From Bifidobacterium simiiventris (lineage in GTDB: Bacteria; Actinomycetota; Actinomycetes; Actinomycetales; Bifidobacteriaceae), in contig NZ_JAHBBG010000007.1 of NCBI RefSeq assembly GCF_019331715.1, positions 51,183 through 115,182 of the forward strand: a stretch of DNA of 64,000 bases. Direction: 5' to 3'. Of this stretch, positions 8,776-18,572 are shown one piece after another. The notes beneath the pieces are model-generated. The model had not been told where the DNA came from, made no database searches, and was given only the letters and a program-made list of their open reading frames with translations. The translations under genes and the position numbers were made by a program. Positions within the stretch are counted from its first letter, which is position 1, and each line of letters opens with the position of its first letter.

Positions 8776-10953
8776 ATGACCACCATCACCGAAACCAACA
8801 AGGCCAAGGCCCGCGACCTTCTCGCCAAGCTCACGCTCGACGAGAAGGTCGACATCGTCCACGCCGCCGGACTGTTCAAAAGCGGTGCGGCGCCGCGCCT
8901 CGGCATCCCGTACTTCCACATGGACGACGGCCCGATGGGCCCGCGCGAGGAGCTGCACAACGACAACTGGGCCCCGCTGTGGAACACGCGCGACCGCGTG
9001 ACCTACCTGCCGTCCGGCTCCGCCGTCGCCTCCACGTGGAACCGCGCGCTCGCCCGCACTGTCGGCGAAGTGCTCGGCGAGGAGGCCCGCGGCCGCGGCA
9101 AGGACGTGATCCTCGGACCGTCGCTCAACATCAAGCGCAGCCCGCTGTGCGGCCGCAACTTCGAATACATGAGCGAGGATCCGTACCTCGCCGGCGAGCA
9201 GGGCGAACAGTACATCCGCGGCGTGCAGGAGTCCGACGTGGCCGCCTGCGCCAAGCACTACGCGGCCAACAGCCAGGAGACCGACCGTCTCGAGGTCGAC
9301 GAGACGATCAGCGAACGCGCGCTGCGCGAGATCTACCTGCCCGCGTTCGAGAAGGCCGTCAAGAAGGCCGGTGTGCTGTCGATCATGGGCGCGTACAACC
9401 TCGTCAACGGCACGCAGTGCTGCGAATCGGCGGAACTGCTCGACGAGATCCTGCGCGACGAGTGGGGCTTCGACGGGTTCGTGGTGTCCGACTGGAGTGC
9501 AGTCAAGCGCACGGTCGAAAGCGCGAAGGTCGGTCTCGATATCGAGATGTCGGTTACGCCGAACTTCGACGAATACTATTTCGCGAACCCGCTGCGCCGC
9601 GCGATCGCCGATGGCAAGGTGAGCGAGAAGGACGTGGACAAGAAGGTGCTGCGCGTGCTCGCCGTGATGGACGCGCTTCACATGCTGCCGGCCGCCGACG
9701 GCACGAAGCCCGCACGCAAGGCCGGCTCCTACGCGACGCTCGCGCACGCCGCCAAGGCGCTCGACGTGGCGCGCGAGTCGATCGTGCTGCTCAAGAACGA
9801 GAACGGCGCGTCCGGCCGTCCGGTGCTGCCGCTGGACGAAGGCTCGCTGCGCCGCGTGCTGGTCGTCGGCGCGAACGCCGACCGCATCCACTCCAACGGC
9901 GGCGGCAGCGCGGTCATCAAGGCGCTGCACGAAATCACGCCGCTGCTTGGCCTGAACGGCCAGCTCGGCGGCAACGTCGAGATCGAATACGCGCTCGGCT
10001 ACGACGCCAAGCAGGTCGTGCAGGACGATTCGTGGCAGGAGGAGAGCCTTGAGAACTCGGTCGGTTCGGCCGAATCCGACGCCGAACGCGCGGCCGCGCT
10101 GCGCGACGAGGCCGTGGCGAAGGCCCGCGAGTACGCGGCGGCTGGCGATCCGGTGATCTTCGTCGGCGGACTCGACCACGAGCATGATCTCGAGGGCCGC
10201 GACCGCGAGAACATCGAACTGCCGTACGGTCAGGATGAGCTGATTGAAGCGCTGCTTGACGCCGCGCCGGATACCGTGCTCGTGTTCGTCGCCGGCTCGC
10301 CGATCGCGATGCCGTGGGCCGACCGCGCCCGCGCGATCGTGTGGAACTGGTACAACGGCTGCGAATCCGGCACCGCGCTCGCCGAGACGCTGCTCGGCCG
10401 CGTCAACCCGAGCGGCCACCTGCCGGAGACGTTCCCGATCGCTCTGGCCGATTCGCCGGCGCACTCGGTCGGCACGTTCGGCCCCGGCCTGCATGTGCGC
10501 TACGACGAGGACATCTACGTCGGCTACCGCTACTTCGAGACGCGCCACGTGCCGGTGCGCTTCTGCTTCGGCCACGGCCTGAGCTACACGACGTTCGCGT
10601 ACTCGGACCTCGACGTGCGCCGCGTGGACGACGAGGTGCGGATCGCGTTCACCGTGACGAACACGGGGGAGCGGGCCGGCAAGGCCGTGCCGCAGGTGTA
10701 CTTCGGCCTTGAGGGCACCGGCGAGGACCGCCCGGTCAAAGAGCTGCGTGGATTCGAGAAGGTGGCGCTGGCCGCGGGCGAGAGCCGTCAGGTCGAGATC
10801 GCGCTGCCGGCCGCCGAGGCGCTGCGTTACTGGGCCGTCGGAGCCGAAGGCAAGGGCGCGTACGGTCCCGGCGCGTTCGCCGTGGCCCCGGCCGCGTCGG
10901 TCTACGTCGGCGAGTCCGTCGACGACATCCGTCTGACCGGTCATCTCGACTGA
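8776..10953 (+). CDS. GH3 beta-glucosidase
   Basis: A complete three-domain GH3 enzyme (725 aa). The N-terminal TIM-barrel carries the nucleophile Asp239 in 'GFDGFVVSDWSAV' and substrate-binding 'KHYAANSQE'. The alpha/beta sandwich domain follows from about residue 340, and the fibronectin-like domain begins after 'FGHGLSYTTFAYSDL' (about residue 605). The start at 8776 follows AGAAGGA. No signal peptide is seen, so it is cytosolic. It would remove unsubstituted non-reducing glucose from the cello-oligosaccharide backbone once side chains are trimmed. It lies 97 bp after the fucosidase in the same direction, ending that transcription unit at a hairpin. Confidence 0.92.
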   Translation: MTTITETNKAKARDLLAKLTLDEKVDIVHAAGLFKSGAAPRLGIPYFHMDDGPMGPREELHNDNWAPLWNTRDRVTYLPSGSAVASTWNRALARTVGEVLGEEARGRGKDVILGPSLNIKRSPLCGRNFEYMSEDPYLAGEQGEQYIRGVQESDVAACAKHYAANSQETDRLEVDETISERALREIYLPAFEKAVKKAGVLSIMGAYNLVNGTQCCESAELLDEILRDEWGFDGFVVSDWSAVKRTVESAKVGLDIEMSVTPNFDEYYFANPLRRAIADGKVSEKDVDKKVLRVLAVMDALHMLPAADGTKPARKAGSYATLAHAAKALDVARESIVLLKNENGASGRPVLPLDEGSLRRVLVVGANADRIHSNGGGSAVIKALHEITPLLGLNGQLGGNVEIEYALGYDAKQVVQDDSWQEESLENSVGSAESDAERAAALRDEAVAKAREYAAAGDPVIFVGGLDHEHDLEGRDRENIELPYGQDELIEALLDAAPDTVLVFVAGSPIAMPWADRARAIVWNWYNGCESGTALAETLLGRVNPSGHLPETFPIALADSPAHSVGTFGPGLHVRYDEDIYVGYRYFETRHVPVRFCFGHGLSYTTFAYSDLDVRRVDDEVRIAFTVTNTGERAGKAVPQVYFGLEGTGEDRPVKELRGFEKVALAAGESRQVEIALPAAEALRYWAVGAEGKGAYGPGAFAVAPAASVYVGESVDDIRLTGHLD

Positions 10954-10981
10954 GACCCGTAGAGAGGCCTCTCGTGCTTGA

Positions 10982-11022
10982 AGCGGTGTGAATCGTCTAT
11001 AAGCCAGATGATTCACACCGCT
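10982..11022 (+). terminator. hairpin after the GH3 gene
   Basis: Perfect 13-bp arms (AGCGGTGTGAATC at 10982-10994, complement at 11010-11022) stand 30 bp after the GH3 stop. There is no strong T-run, so it is a possible terminator or transcript-end stabiliser. Confidence 0.5.
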
Positions 11023-11139
11023 CGGATCGGATCCAGCATCATCGGCAACGTGGACGGATGAGTCCGCCGATCTGGACACATGAGGAAAAATTCCTCTGAG
11101 CGTCATGCGAAATCCGCAACCGCGGCGTGTCGCGTCTTG

Positions 11140-11161
11140 TTATTTATAGACTTATAAATAA
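11140..11161 (+). promoter_or_regulatory. operator copy 2 upstream of the alpha-xylosidase
   Basis: TTATTTATA-GACT-TATAAATAA, perfect 9-4-9 symmetry, is 70 bp upstream of the GH31 start in otherwise GC-rich DNA. It is the same motif as at 2277, 20486 and 26288. Confidence 0.75.
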
Positions 11162-11230
11162 GATAAAACAAGCAAGGCCGGCAGCCCACGGAAGGGCCGT
11201 CGGCAATCTCGCAACGAAGGAGAAGCAACA

Positions 11231-13276
11231 ATGAAGTTCCTCAACGGCGGCTGGCTCGTCAAGGACGGCTTCGACGTCAAGTACGCGGCCAACGTGTACA
11301 CCACGAACGTCGAGCCGAAGAAGCTCACCCTGTTCTGCCCGTTCGGCGTGCCGATCCACCACCCCGGCCAGACGCTCGACGGCGGCATCCTGACCATCGA
11401 GGTCACCTCCCCGCGCGAAGACATCATCACCACGCGCCTGATCAACTTCAAGAAGGACCGCAGCCACTGCCCGAAGTTCGCGCTCAACGAGTCCGATCCG
11501 GCCGTCACCATCGACGAGACGGACGACAAGTGGTCCTTCACCTCCGGCAAGCTCACGCTGGAGATCTCCAAGGGCGAGACCATCGACTTCAAGTACGTCT
11601 ACGACGGCAAGACCATCGCCCACTCCGGCTGGCGTGCCAAGGGCCTCGTCACCGATCCGGAAGGCCGTCTGCACGTCTCCGAGCAGCTCGACCTCGGCGT
11701 GAGCGAGAAGATCTACGGCCTCGGCGAGCGCTTCACCAACTTCGTCAAGAACGGCCAGACCGTCGACATCTGGAACGAGGACGGCGGCACCGGCACCGAG
11801 CAGGCGTACAAGAACATCCCGTTCTACCTGTCCAACAAGGGCTACGGCCTGTACGTCGACAACCCGGGCAAGGTCAGCTTCGAGGTCGGCTCCGAGAAGG
11901 TCTCCCGCGTGCAGTTCTCCGTGCCGGGCGAGGAGATGAGCTACTCGGTCATCGGCGGCAAGGACCTGAAGGGCATCCTCAACACCTACACCGACCTGAC
12001 CGGCAAGCCGCCGCTGGTGCCGGACTGGAGCTACGGCCTGTGGCTGTCCACCTCGTTCACCACCGACTACGACGAGAAGACCGTGATGGAGTTCGTCGAC
12101 GGCATGGCCGAGCGCAACATCCCGCTGTCCGTCTTCCACTTCGACTGCCGTTGGATGAAGGAACTCGAGTGGTGCAACTTCGAGTGGGACGAGACCAAGT
12201 TCCCCGATCCGGAAGGCCTGCTCAAGAAGCTGCACGACCGCGGCCTGAAGGTGTGCGTGTGGATCAACAGCTACATCGGCCAGAAGTCCCCGCTGTTCGA
12301 GGAGGGCGCCAAGAAGGGCTACTTCATCAAGACCACTGACGGCGAGGTCTGGCAGTGGGACAAGTGGCAGGCCGGCATGGCGATCGTCGACTTCACCAAC
12401 CCCGAGGCCACCAAGTGGTACCAGGACAAGCTCAAGCACCTCGTCGCGCAGGGCGTCGACTGCTTCAAGACCGACTTCGGCGAGCGCATCCCGACCGAGG
12501 GCGTCCAGTACTACGACGGTTCCGATCCGGAGCTGATGCACAACTACTACACCTACCTGTACAACAAGGCCGTCTACGACGTGCTCGTCGAGACCAAGGG
12601 CGCCGACCAGGCGATCCTGTTCGCCCGTTCCGCAACCGTCGGCGGCCAGCAGTTCCCGGTGCACTGGGGCGGCGACTGCTCGTCCAACTACCCGTCGATG
12701 GCCGAGTCGCTGCGCGCGGGCCTGAGCTTCGGCATGTCCGGCTTCGGCTACTGGAGCCACGACATCGCCGGCTTCGAGGACAAGCCGACCCCCGACCTGT
12801 TCAAGCGCTGGACCCAGTTCGGTCTGCTCTCCTCCCACTCCCGCTACCACGGCTCCACCGAGTACAAGGTGCCGTGGCTGTACGGCGACGAGGCGGTCGA
12901 GGTGTCGCGCGAGTTCACCGAGCTCAAGCTGCAGCTCAAGCCGTACCTTGAGGCGATGGCCAAGGAGACCCACGAGACCGGCGTGCCGATGATGCGTGCG
13001 ATGGTGCTCGAGTTCCCGACCGACCCGGCCTGCGAGGACATCGACACCCAGTACATGCTGGGCGACGACCTGCTCGTGGCCCCGGTGTTCTCCGAGGACG
13101 GCACCGCGCGCTTCTACGTGCCGGACGCCGGCGGCGACCACGCGGGCGAGGCGTGGGCCAACCTGCTGACCGGCAAGACCTACGAACCGGGCAAGTGGTA
13201 CACCGAGCAGTACGACTACCACACCCTGCCGGTGCTCGTGCGCCCGGGTTCCGACCCGCTGCACGTCAACGCCTGA
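11231..13276 (+). CDS. GH31 alpha-xylosidase (YicI-type)
   Basis: A 681-residue GH31 enzyme closely resembling YicI-type alpha-xylosidases. The nucleophile is Asp415 in 'CFKTDFGERIPTEG', the acid/base Asp482 in 'HWGGDCSS', and the YicI-type 'SSHSRYHGS' follows; these positions match YicI numbering almost exactly. The N-terminal beta-sandwich domain occupies about the first 260 residues. There is no signal peptide. The enzyme removes non-reducing alpha-1,6-xylose from isoprimeverose-like and xyloglucan oligosaccharide units. It is the most diagnostic gene of the locus. A strong GAAGGAG precedes the start, and a palindromic operator lies 70 bp upstream, so it heads its own regulated unit with the GH43 and GH42 genes. 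Confidence 0.94.
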   Translation: MKFLNGGWLVKDGFDVKYAANVYTTNVEPKKLTLFCPFGVPIHHPGQTLDGGILTIEVTSPREDIITTRLINFKKDRSHCPKFALNESDPAVTIDETDDKWSFTSGKLTLEISKGETIDFKYVYDGKTIAHSGWRAKGLVTDPEGRLHVSEQLDLGVSEKIYGLGERFTNFVKNGQTVDIWNEDGGTGTEQAYKNIPFYLSNKGYGLYVDNPGKVSFEVGSEKVSRVQFSVPGEEMSYSVIGGKDLKGILNTYTDLTGKPPLVPDWSYGLWLSTSFTTDYDEKTVMEFVDGMAERNIPLSVFHFDCRWMKELEWCNFEWDETKFPDPEGLLKKLHDRGLKVCVWINSYIGQKSPLFEEGAKKGYFIKTTDGEVWQWDKWQAGMAIVDFTNPEATKWYQDKLKHLVAQGVDCFKTDFGERIPTEGVQYYDGSDPELMHNYYTYLYNKAVYDVLVETKGADQAILFARSATVGGQQFPVHWGGDCSSNYPSMAESLRAGLSFGMSGFGYWSHDIAGFEDKPTPDLFKRWTQFGLLSSHSRYHGSTEYKVPWLYGDEAVEVSREFTELKLQLKPYLEAMAKETHETGVPMMRAMVLEFPTDPACEDIDTQYMLGDDLLVAPVFSEDGTARFYVPDAGGDHAGEAWANLLTGKTYEPGKWYTEQYDYHTLPVLVRPGSDPLHVNA

Positions 13277-13318
13277 TCAGCCCGGCATCCCCGGCTAAGA
13301 CGGCATTGACCTGATTTC

Positions 13319-13351
13319 GCGGCGCGAATCGTTGTGTTCGATTCGCGCCGC
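13319..13351 (+). terminator. hairpin between GH31 and GH43 genes
   Basis: Perfect 13-bp arms (GCGGCGCGAATCG at 13319-13331, complement at 13339-13351) around a 7-nt loop are followed by a weak ATTTCGT tract. It probably causes partial termination or RNA stabilisation between the two genes. Confidence 0.6.
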
Positions 13352-13413
13352 ATTTCGTACCGTCATCGTTACCTGTCATCGATACCTGTCACCTCGCAAC
13401 AAGGACGTTTTCC

Positions 13414-14973
13414 ATGACTCTGTTCAACTGCAAGCCGGCGCGTCGCATCGCGTCCGGATTCCACCCCGACCCGACCATCTGCGAGACCCCGCAGGGCACG
13501 TATCTGATGGTCAACAGCTCGTTCGAGTTCTTCCCCGGCCTGCCTGTCTTCGAATCCGAGGACGGCATGCACTGGCGCAAGATCGGCGACGCGATGAACC
13601 GTCCCGGCCAGTTCCCGTACGAATCGATGGGCAACAGCCAGGGCATCTACGCGCCCACCCTGCGTTACCACGACGGCGAGTACTACCTCATCGTCACCAA
13701 CGTGAACAAGGGCAACATGATCCTCACTTCTGCCGATCCGCACGCCGGCTGGTCCGAGCCGATCTGGGTCGAGGGATGGCCGGGCATCGACCCGAGCCTG
13801 TTCTTCGACGACGACGGCACCGCATACATCTGCGGCAACGAGGGCGGCGAGCCCGACGAGAACGGCGAGCGCGAGCCGGCCGGCATCTACCTGTCGAAGA
13901 TCGACGTCAACACCGGCACCGTGCTCACCAAGCGCCAGCGCATCTGCGGCGGCATCACCGGCTCGAATCCGGAAGGCCCGCACATGTACAAGCGCGGCGG
14001 CTTCTACTACCTCATGTGGGCCGAAGGCGGCACCGAATCCGGCCACATGGAGAACATCGCGCGTTCGACCAGCCCGACCGGCCCGTACGAGATGTACCCG
14101 GGCAACCCGCTGATCACCAACCGTTCCACGCACCTGACGCTGCAGGCCATCGGCCACTGCGACTGCGCGCATTTCGGCGACGACCGCACGCTCATGGTGT
14201 TCCACGGCACGCGCAACAACGACGAGTACCCGGCGCAGGGCTGGGTCGGCCGCGAGCCGTACGCCGTATGGTTCGAGTGGGAAAACGATTGGCCGAAGCT
14301 CGCCGACCAATCGTACGACTGCGAGCTCAACGGCTGCGGCGAATCGCTCGAAAGGGACGTCGAGTGGATCACGCCGGCGATCGACAAGACCGGACGGTTC
14401 ACGGTCGGCGGCGGCGACAAGCGCATGACCGCCGGTCCGGTGCCGCGCGAGGACGGTTCGCTGTGCGATTCGAACGGCGTGACGGTCGACATCCACGCGG
14501 CCGAACAGGACTTCTCGCTGGACGACGGTCCGACGATGGTTGGCACGCGGCAGACCGATTTCCGGTTCGAATTCGGCGCGACGCTGTCCGACGCCCGCGA
14601 ACTGACCGACGGCGAGACCGGCGTGGCCGTGTACGCGAACGCGAACCACTATCTGACGATCACCGTGCACGCTGCCGACGACGAGGATCTGCTGCGCGTC
14701 GAAGCGGTCGCGCACAACGCCGGCCTCGTCTCGGTCGTTGGCTCGGTCAACGAATCCGCCGACGCGACGCTGCGTCTGATCGTGCGCGGCGACGACCGCG
14801 GCTACGCGTTCGCCGTGAAGAACACGTTCACCGGCGAGGAGCAGCCGCTCGGCCGCATCCCCGGCAAGGTGTTGAGCTTCGTAAACGCCGGCGGCTTCAC
14901 CGGCATCCTGCTCGGCGTCTACGCGCACGGCCGGGGCGAGATCACGTTCAGCGACGTGCGCTACACGGTGTGA
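13414..14973 (+). CDS. GH43 beta-xylosidase / alpha-L-arabinofuranosidase
   Basis: A 519-residue inverting GH43 enzyme. The five-bladed propeller carries the general base Asp19 ('FHPDP'), the modulator Asp126 ('GIDPSLFFD') and the acid Glu187 ('NPEGPHMY'). A C-terminal beta-sandwich module of about 190 residues begins near residue 325 and resembles the C-terminal domain of longer GH43 beta-xylosidases. No signal peptide is present. The start at 13414 follows AAGGA. In this setting it could remove beta-xylose or arabinofuranose decorations; beta-xylosidase and arabinofuranosidase cannot be separated by eye. Confidence 0.9.
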   Translation: MTLFNCKPARRIASGFHPDPTICETPQGTYLMVNSSFEFFPGLPVFESEDGMHWRKIGDAMNRPGQFPYESMGNSQGIYAPTLRYHDGEYYLIVTNVNKGNMILTSADPHAGWSEPIWVEGWPGIDPSLFFDDDGTAYICGNEGGEPDENGEREPAGIYLSKIDVNTGTVLTKRQRICGGITGSNPEGPHMYKRGGFYYLMWAEGGTESGHMENIARSTSPTGPYEMYPGNPLITNRSTHLTLQAIGHCDCAHFGDDRTLMVFHGTRNNDEYPAQGWVGREPYAVWFEWENDWPKLADQSYDCELNGCGESLERDVEWITPAIDKTGRFTVGGGDKRMTAGPVPREDGSLCDSNGVTVDIHAAEQDFSLDDGPTMVGTRQTDFRFEFGATLSDARELTDGETGVAVYANANHYLTITVHAADDEDLLRVEAVAHNAGLVSVVGSVNESADATLRLIVRGDDRGYAFAVKNTFTGEEQPLGRIPGKVLSFVNAGGFTGILLGVYAHGRGEITFSDVRYTV

Positions 14974-15010
14974 CCCTGCCGGCGGCGTAAGGAAAGGAAC
15001 GGAACCAATC

Positions 15011-17116
15011 ATGACGAAGCCCTTATTCGACAGCTTCCTGTTCGGCGGCGACTGGAACCCCGAACAGTGGCCGGAAGACACGTGGGAGCACGACATCGAG
15101 ATGCTCGAGCACGCGCACATCAACGAGGCCACGATCAACGTGTTCTCGTGGGCGCTGCTCCAGGCCGACGAGGAAACGTACGATTTCGGCAAGCTCGACA
15201 AAATCGTCGGCCTGCTCGTCAAGCACGGTTTCCGCATCGTGTTCGCCACCGCCACCGCGGCACTGCCCGCATGGCTCGTGCGCAAGCATCCCGAGACGAT
15301 CCGCACCACGTTCAACAGCCAGCGCCGCGTGTTCGGCGGTCGTCATAACTTCTGCCCGAACTCGGCCGTCTACCGCGAACTGTCGGCCGCGCTCGCCGGC
15401 AAGCTCGCCGAGCGCTACGCCGGCACGCCGGGTCTGGTTGCCTGGCACATCTGCAACGAGTACGGCGGTGGCGGCGGCCTGTGCTATTGCGAGGCGTGCG
15501 CGGCCGCGTTCCGTGAGTGGCTCAAGGCCAAGTACGGTACGCTCGATGCGCTCAACCACGCGTGGTGCGCGAATTTCTGGAGCCACACGATCCTCGACTG
15601 GGACGCCATCGTGCCGCCGGTCGAATTGGGCGACGGCATCGGTTCCGACTGGGATCTCAAGAAGTGCGTGATCTCCGGACTCATGATGGACTACCGCCGT
15701 TTCCAGAGCGAATCGCAGCTCGGCTGCTACGTGAACGAGCGCGATGCGGTGCGCAAGTACGATGCGACCACGCCGATCACCACGAACCTCATGGGTCCGT
15801 TCAAGGACCTCGACTACTTCGCGTGGGGCCGTGAGATGGACGTGGTCAGCTGGGACAACTACCCGGGCATGGGCATGCCGGCCAGCCGCGTGGCCATGAA
15901 CCACGACCTGATGCGCGCCGTGGGCGGCGGCAAGCCGTTCATGCTCATGGAACAGACGCCGAACCAGCAGAACTGGTTCCCATTCTGCAAGGTCAAGAAG
16001 CCGGGCGAGGTCGCCGCGTTGAGCTGGCAGGCCGTGGCGCACGGCGCGGACACCGTGCAGTTCTTCCAGATGCGCCAGTCGCTCGGCGGATGCGAACGGT
16101 TCCACGGCGCCGTGATCGCGCACGACGGCACCGAGGAGTCGCGCGTGTTCCGCTCGGTCAAGGCGCTCGGCGCCGACCTGGCCAAGGTCGCGCCGCAGAT
16201 CATGGGTTCGGACGTGAAGGCCCGCGTGGCCGTCATGTTCGACTGGGAGAGCTACTGGTCGCTCGAAGGCTGCGTCGGCCCGACCGCCGGCTTCGCGTAC
16301 CCGGAGGAGGTGCACCGCTTCTACCGCGCGTTCAACAAGCGCGGCATCGCCGTCGACATCATCGAAAGCACGACGCCGGCCGACAAGCTCGCGCAGTACG
16401 CGATCGTCGTCGCGCCCGCGCTCATCATGGTCAAGCCGGGCGTCGCCGAAGCGGTCGATGCGTACGTTCGCGGCGGCGGACGGTTCGTCACCGGCTACAT
16501 GAGCGGCATCCACGACGAGCACGATCTCGTGATCCCCGGCGGCTACCCGGGGCCGTTCCGCGCGCTTGCCGGCGTATGGGCCGAGGAAATCGACGCGATC
16601 GAACCCGGCAAGACGATCCCGGTCGAATTCTGCGGCGGCACCGACTGCGCGGGCCGCGCCGACGCGTGCGCCCACTGTACGGGCCGCACCGCGTCCGCCG
16701 AGGCGAGCGGTGAGATCGTGGCCAGCATCATGCACCTCGAAGGCGCGCGTGCGCTCGCGGTCTACGGCGGCGACGACTTCTACGCCGGCACCCCGGCCAT
16801 CACCGTGCACGCGACCGGCGAGGGCGAGACCTACTACGTCGGCACGCCGCTTGACGAGGCCGGCATGGACGCGTTCGTCGAGCCGGTCATCGCCGCGGCC
16901 GGCCTGACCGCGCACAAACTGCCCGACGGCGTCGAGTTCGCGCAGCGCGTTTCCGACGACGGCCGCACGTTCACGTTCGTGCTGAACATGACCGACAAGC
17001 CGCAGACGGCCAGCGTGCCGGAACTGGCAGGACAGACCGATCTGCTGGGCGACGGCGATGTGCTGGGCGAACAGGTCGAACTCAAGCCGTACCAGGTCGT
17101 CATCGTGGCGCGCTGA
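15011..17116 (+). CDS. GH42 beta-galactosidase
   Basis: A 701-residue GH42 enzyme. The acid/base is Glu150 in 'AWHICNEYGG' and the nucleophile Glu314 in 'MLMEQTPNQQ'. A zinc-type cysteine set is present (Cys115 plus 'CYCEAC' at 158-163). A trimerisation domain follows from about residue 400, then a short C-terminal beta domain. It contains a Cys/Ala-rich variable loop near residues 545-565. No signal peptide is seen. It would remove beta-galactosyl residues from imported oligosaccharides; beta-1,2-Gal of xyloglucan is inferred from neighbours. It starts 38 bp after the GH43 stop with GGAAAGGAAC upstream, so the two are co-transcribed. Confidence 0.93.
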   Translation: MTKPLFDSFLFGGDWNPEQWPEDTWEHDIEMLEHAHINEATINVFSWALLQADEETYDFGKLDKIVGLLVKHGFRIVFATATAALPAWLVRKHPETIRTTFNSQRRVFGGRHNFCPNSAVYRELSAALAGKLAERYAGTPGLVAWHICNEYGGGGGLCYCEACAAAFREWLKAKYGTLDALNHAWCANFWSHTILDWDAIVPPVELGDGIGSDWDLKKCVISGLMMDYRRFQSESQLGCYVNERDAVRKYDATTPITTNLMGPFKDLDYFAWGREMDVVSWDNYPGMGMPASRVAMNHDLMRAVGGGKPFMLMEQTPNQQNWFPFCKVKKPGEVAALSWQAVAHGADTVQFFQMRQSLGGCERFHGAVIAHDGTEESRVFRSVKALGADLAKVAPQIMGSDVKARVAVMFDWESYWSLEGCVGPTAGFAYPEEVHRFYRAFNKRGIAVDIIESTTPADKLAQYAIVVAPALIMVKPGVAEAVDAYVRGGGRFVTGYMSGIHDEHDLVIPGGYPGPFRALAGVWAEEIDAIEPGKTIPVEFCGGTDCAGRADACAHCTGRTASAEASGEIVASIMHLEGARALAVYGGDDFYAGTPAITVHATGEGETYYVGTPLDEAGMDAFVEPVIAAAGLTAHKLPDGVEFAQRVSDDGRTFTFVLNMTDKPQTASVPELAGQTDLLGDGDVLGEQVELKPYQVVIVAR

Positions 17117-17190
17117 TCCGCGCGCTGGCCGATGATCCGCGGACGATACTGATGACCTGCGGACGATAACCGCGCACGACGGCCGTGATA

Positions 17191-17236
17191 ATGCCGCCGG
17201 AACCCGAAACGACACCCGTTTTCGGTTCCGGCGGCA
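17191..17236 (+). terminator. hairpin terminator after GH42
   Basis: Arms of about 19 bp (ATGCCGCCGGAACC... at 17191-17210 and its complement at 17218-17236, with a one-base bulge) are followed by CTTGCT. It closes the GH31-GH43-GH42 unit just before the LacI gene. Confidence 0.65.
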
Positions 17237-17288
17237 TCTTGCTATGGTGCGCAAGTAGAACGGTGGAACGGTGAGCGAAGGAGCTTGG

Positions 17289-18362
17289 ATGGCGACGATC
17301 GTCGACGTGGCCCGGCGCGCGGGCGTTGCGGTGAGCACGGTGTCGTATGTGCTCAGCGGCAAGCGGCCGGTCAAAGCGGACACCAAGGTGCGCGTCATGC
17401 GCGCCGCCCGTGAGGTCGGCTACGTGCCGGCCGCATCCCGCTCGTCGGCCGGCCGGCCACCAATCTCCCGCGACGGTTTCGCCGCCGGCGTGGCCGATGC
17501 CGCCACGCGCACACATGTCATCGCCGTCAGTTCGCCGTTGGATGAGACGACCGTGTACGGCAACTGGTCGCCGTTCGTGTTCAGCGTGGCCAAATGCCTG
17601 CGCCAACACGGCTGCAACATGCTGCTGCTCACCGGCGAATGCGCCGACGAGGAGCTCCTGCGCGCCGCCGATTCCGGTGCGGTGGACGGCGCGCTGCTGC
17701 TCGGTGTGACTGTGGACGATGCGCGCGCCGCCGTGGCTGGTCTTTCGCGCGTGCCGGTGGTATCGATCGGATGCGCGCGCACCGCGCCGAACATCATGTC
17801 GATCGATCTTGATTTCGAGCAGATGGGGCGTAAAGCCATCGATGTCATGGCCAAGGCCGGACATCGGCGTCTGCTGTTCGTGGGCGGTGAGGAGACGGCA
17901 TACGAGCTGGGCGTCAACTTCCTGATCCGCACGCGCGCCGCGATCCTCGACGCGGCGAAGCGTTCCGGCATCGATGTTCAGGCACTACCGATGCGCGACG
18001 GAGGCATGCAGGAGATGCGCGGCATCGCAGCCCGCGCGTTCGCCCGAGATCCGCGGATCACCGGCATCCTTGGACAGTGCGGCCATACGTCGCTGGCACG
18101 GCTGAAACGCGCGATCGAGGAACGCGGGCTCGCTGTGCCACGCGACGTGTCGATGCTTGAGCTGGGATCGTTCGGCAACGGCGGCGAATCCGATCCGCCG
18201 ATTGACGAGATTCCGTTGCAGCCATATGCGATCTGTCGGCATGCGGTGGATCTGCTGATGGACATGATCGATGGCCGCCGCGACGCGGGTTCCGGCGGCG
18301 TCAAACTGCTGCCGGTATCGTATCTGCGGCGCGGTTCGATCATGCGGCGGACGGTGCGCTGA
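17289..18362 (+). CDS. LacI-family transcriptional regulator
   Basis: A 357-residue LacI repressor. The N-terminal helix-turn-helix reads '[26 protein letters not shown]', and a periplasmic-binding-like effector domain follows from about residue 70. The start at 17289 follows GAAGGAG; the GTG six codons earlier is less likely. It sits between the GH42 gene and the second binding protein, which has a symmetrical TTTCGA-N6-TCGAAA site upstream (18437). The likely effector is a sugar released within this locus. The palindrome TTATTTATA-N4-TATAAATAA lacks the central CG of typical LacI operators, so I do not assign that site to this protein. Confidence 0.9.
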   Translation: MATIVDVARRAGVAVSTVSYVLSGKRPVKADTKVRVMRAAREVGYVPAASRSSAGRPPISRDGFAAGVADAATRTHVIAVSSPLDETTVYGNWSPFVFSVAKCLRQHGCNMLLLTGECADEELLRAADSGAVDGALLLGVTVDDARAAVAGLSRVPVVSIGCARTAPNIMSIDLDFEQMGRKAIDVMAKAGHRRLLFVGGEETAYELGVNFLIRTRAAILDAAKRSGIDVQALPMRDGGMQEMRGIAARAFARDPRITGILGQCGHTSLARLKRAIEERGLAVPRDVSMLELGSFGNGGESDPPIDEIPLQPYAICRHAVDLLMDMIDGRRDAGSGGVKLLPVSYLRRGSIMRRTVR

Positions 18363-18436
18363 CGGCGGTCGCGATGGTGGTCGCGACGGCCGTGCGGCAG
18401 TCGTTCGATGTGTCTGTCACCGCTGTCCATCATTCG

Positions 18437-18454
18437 TTTCGATAATCGTCGAAA
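18437..18454. promoter_or_regulatory. possible operator upstream of binding protein 2
   Basis: TTTCGA-TAATCG-TCGAAA has perfect 6-bp arms and lies in the 210-bp gap between the LacI gene and the second binding protein. AT-rich promoter-like DNA follows (18481-18520, with AAGTTAACT). Assignment to the adjacent LacI is a guess from position. Confidence 0.35.
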
Positions 18455-18572
18455 TGATTTCCCCGCGACGGAACCATCCTCATATCATTAAGTTAACTCG
18501 TTGTACAAAGTAGAGGTGCGGCGGGAACGCGACGCACAGATGCGTCGACACCAGAGGAAAAGCGAGGAAACC

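Noticed and set aside
7204..11106. A 1300-codon open frame on the minus strand, opposite the GH29 and GH3 genes
   Set aside because: It is the antisense shadow of two well-supported genes; the product is Arg/Val/His-rich low-complexity with no domain, an effect of GC-biased codons.
13369..15315. A long minus-strand frame across the GH43 gene, and similar ones opposite GH31, GH42 and the mannosidase
   Set aside because: Same antisense effect; no ribosome sites, no recognisable motifs, and overlap with catalytic genes.
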